From: Wenzhouxiangella sp.
GTDB lineage: Bacteria; Pseudomonadota; Gammaproteobacteria; Xanthomonadales; Wenzhouxiangellaceae
Direction: 5' to 3'
Length of the DNA: 15,946 bases
Assembly (NCBI GenBank): GCA_007119095.1
Contig: SKQI01000188.1
Coordinates: forward strand, 1-15,946
Part shown: piece by piece, positions 15,874 to 15,946 of the stretch
How positions within the stretch are numbered: position 1 is the stretch's first letter
Layout: every line of letters starts with the position of its first letter
Program-made: the position numbers and the translations under genes
The notes under the pieces: generated by a model
Database searches by the model: none
Told to the model about the DNA's origin: nothing
What the model saw: the letters and a program-made list of their open reading frames with translations, nothing else

Positions 15874-15946
15874 CAGACACCGGAGCCGGGCCGACGATTG
15901 CGGCTGATGACCACCGCCTTCATGCTCCACAGCCAGGTGTAGTGGA
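15873..15946 (-). CDS. C-terminal end of a probable CDP-alcohol phosphatidyltransferase
   Basis: Only the last 23 residues are visible, reading HYTWLWSMKAVVISRNRRPG and three more residues before a TGA. An aromatic HY-WLW segment followed by a basic tail is like the final helix and tail of CDP-alcohol phosphatidyltransferases, an enzyme family I recall next to hda in related gammaproteobacteria. The TGA shares one base with the hda ATG, which supports a real gene in this frame. With so few residues the family call is tentative; another membrane protein is possible. Confidence 0.5.
   Translation of the reverse strand, partial: HYTWLWSMKAVVISRNRRPGSGV

Overview
The window looks like chromosomal core DNA from a GC-rich gammaproteobacterium. 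The organism call is an inference from gene content: a SUF iron-sulfur operon led by an Rrf2 regulator, the cell-wall recycling pair amgK/murU, a three-subunit transhydrogenase (pntAA-pntAB-pntB), asnB and hda. A relative of Xanthomonadales or Wenzhouxiangellaceae would fit, but a sequence search is needed to place it. I see no phage, insertion sequence, CRISPR, tRNA or rRNA, and no intergenic gap longer than about 235 bases.

Layout. Positions 1-4213 (minus strand) hold a SUF Fe-S assembly operon read in the order regulator, sufB, sufC, sufD, sufS, with sufS running off the left edge. A 21-base palindrome overlaps the -10 element and predicted start region of its promoter and is a good candidate for autoregulation. 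Positions 4317-5461 hold a secreted protein with two DUF4397-like repeats (minus strand), closed by a clear intrinsic terminator just before the suf promoter. Positions 5621-8750 hold amgK and murU on the plus strand, with a membrane diguanylate cyclase gene on the minus strand between them. Positions 8801-11658 hold the proton-translocating transhydrogenase. Positions 11744-15184 hold a well-formed promoter with an overlapping dyad, an unrecognised 569-residue lipoprotein, and asnB starting 8 bases after it. The right edge (minus strand) holds hda, whose stop codon overlaps that of asnB, and the last residues of an upstream gene that is probably a CDP-alcohol phosphatidyltransferase.

How the genes work together. 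The suf genes build and transfer Fe-S clusters. AmgK and MurU turn recycled MurNAc into UDP-MurNAc, bypassing the first steps of de novo synthesis. PntAA/AB/B couple proton flow to NADPH production. Hda resets DnaA after initiation. These are housekeeping modules rather than one system.

The least explained material is (i) three intergenic hairpins with long inverted arms built from short tandem units, two of them inside the suf operon; (ii) the unknown lipoprotein coupled to asnB under a dyad-bearing promoter; and (iii) the c-di-GMP cyclase gene lying between amgK and murU. I found no convincing undescribed defence or mobile system here.
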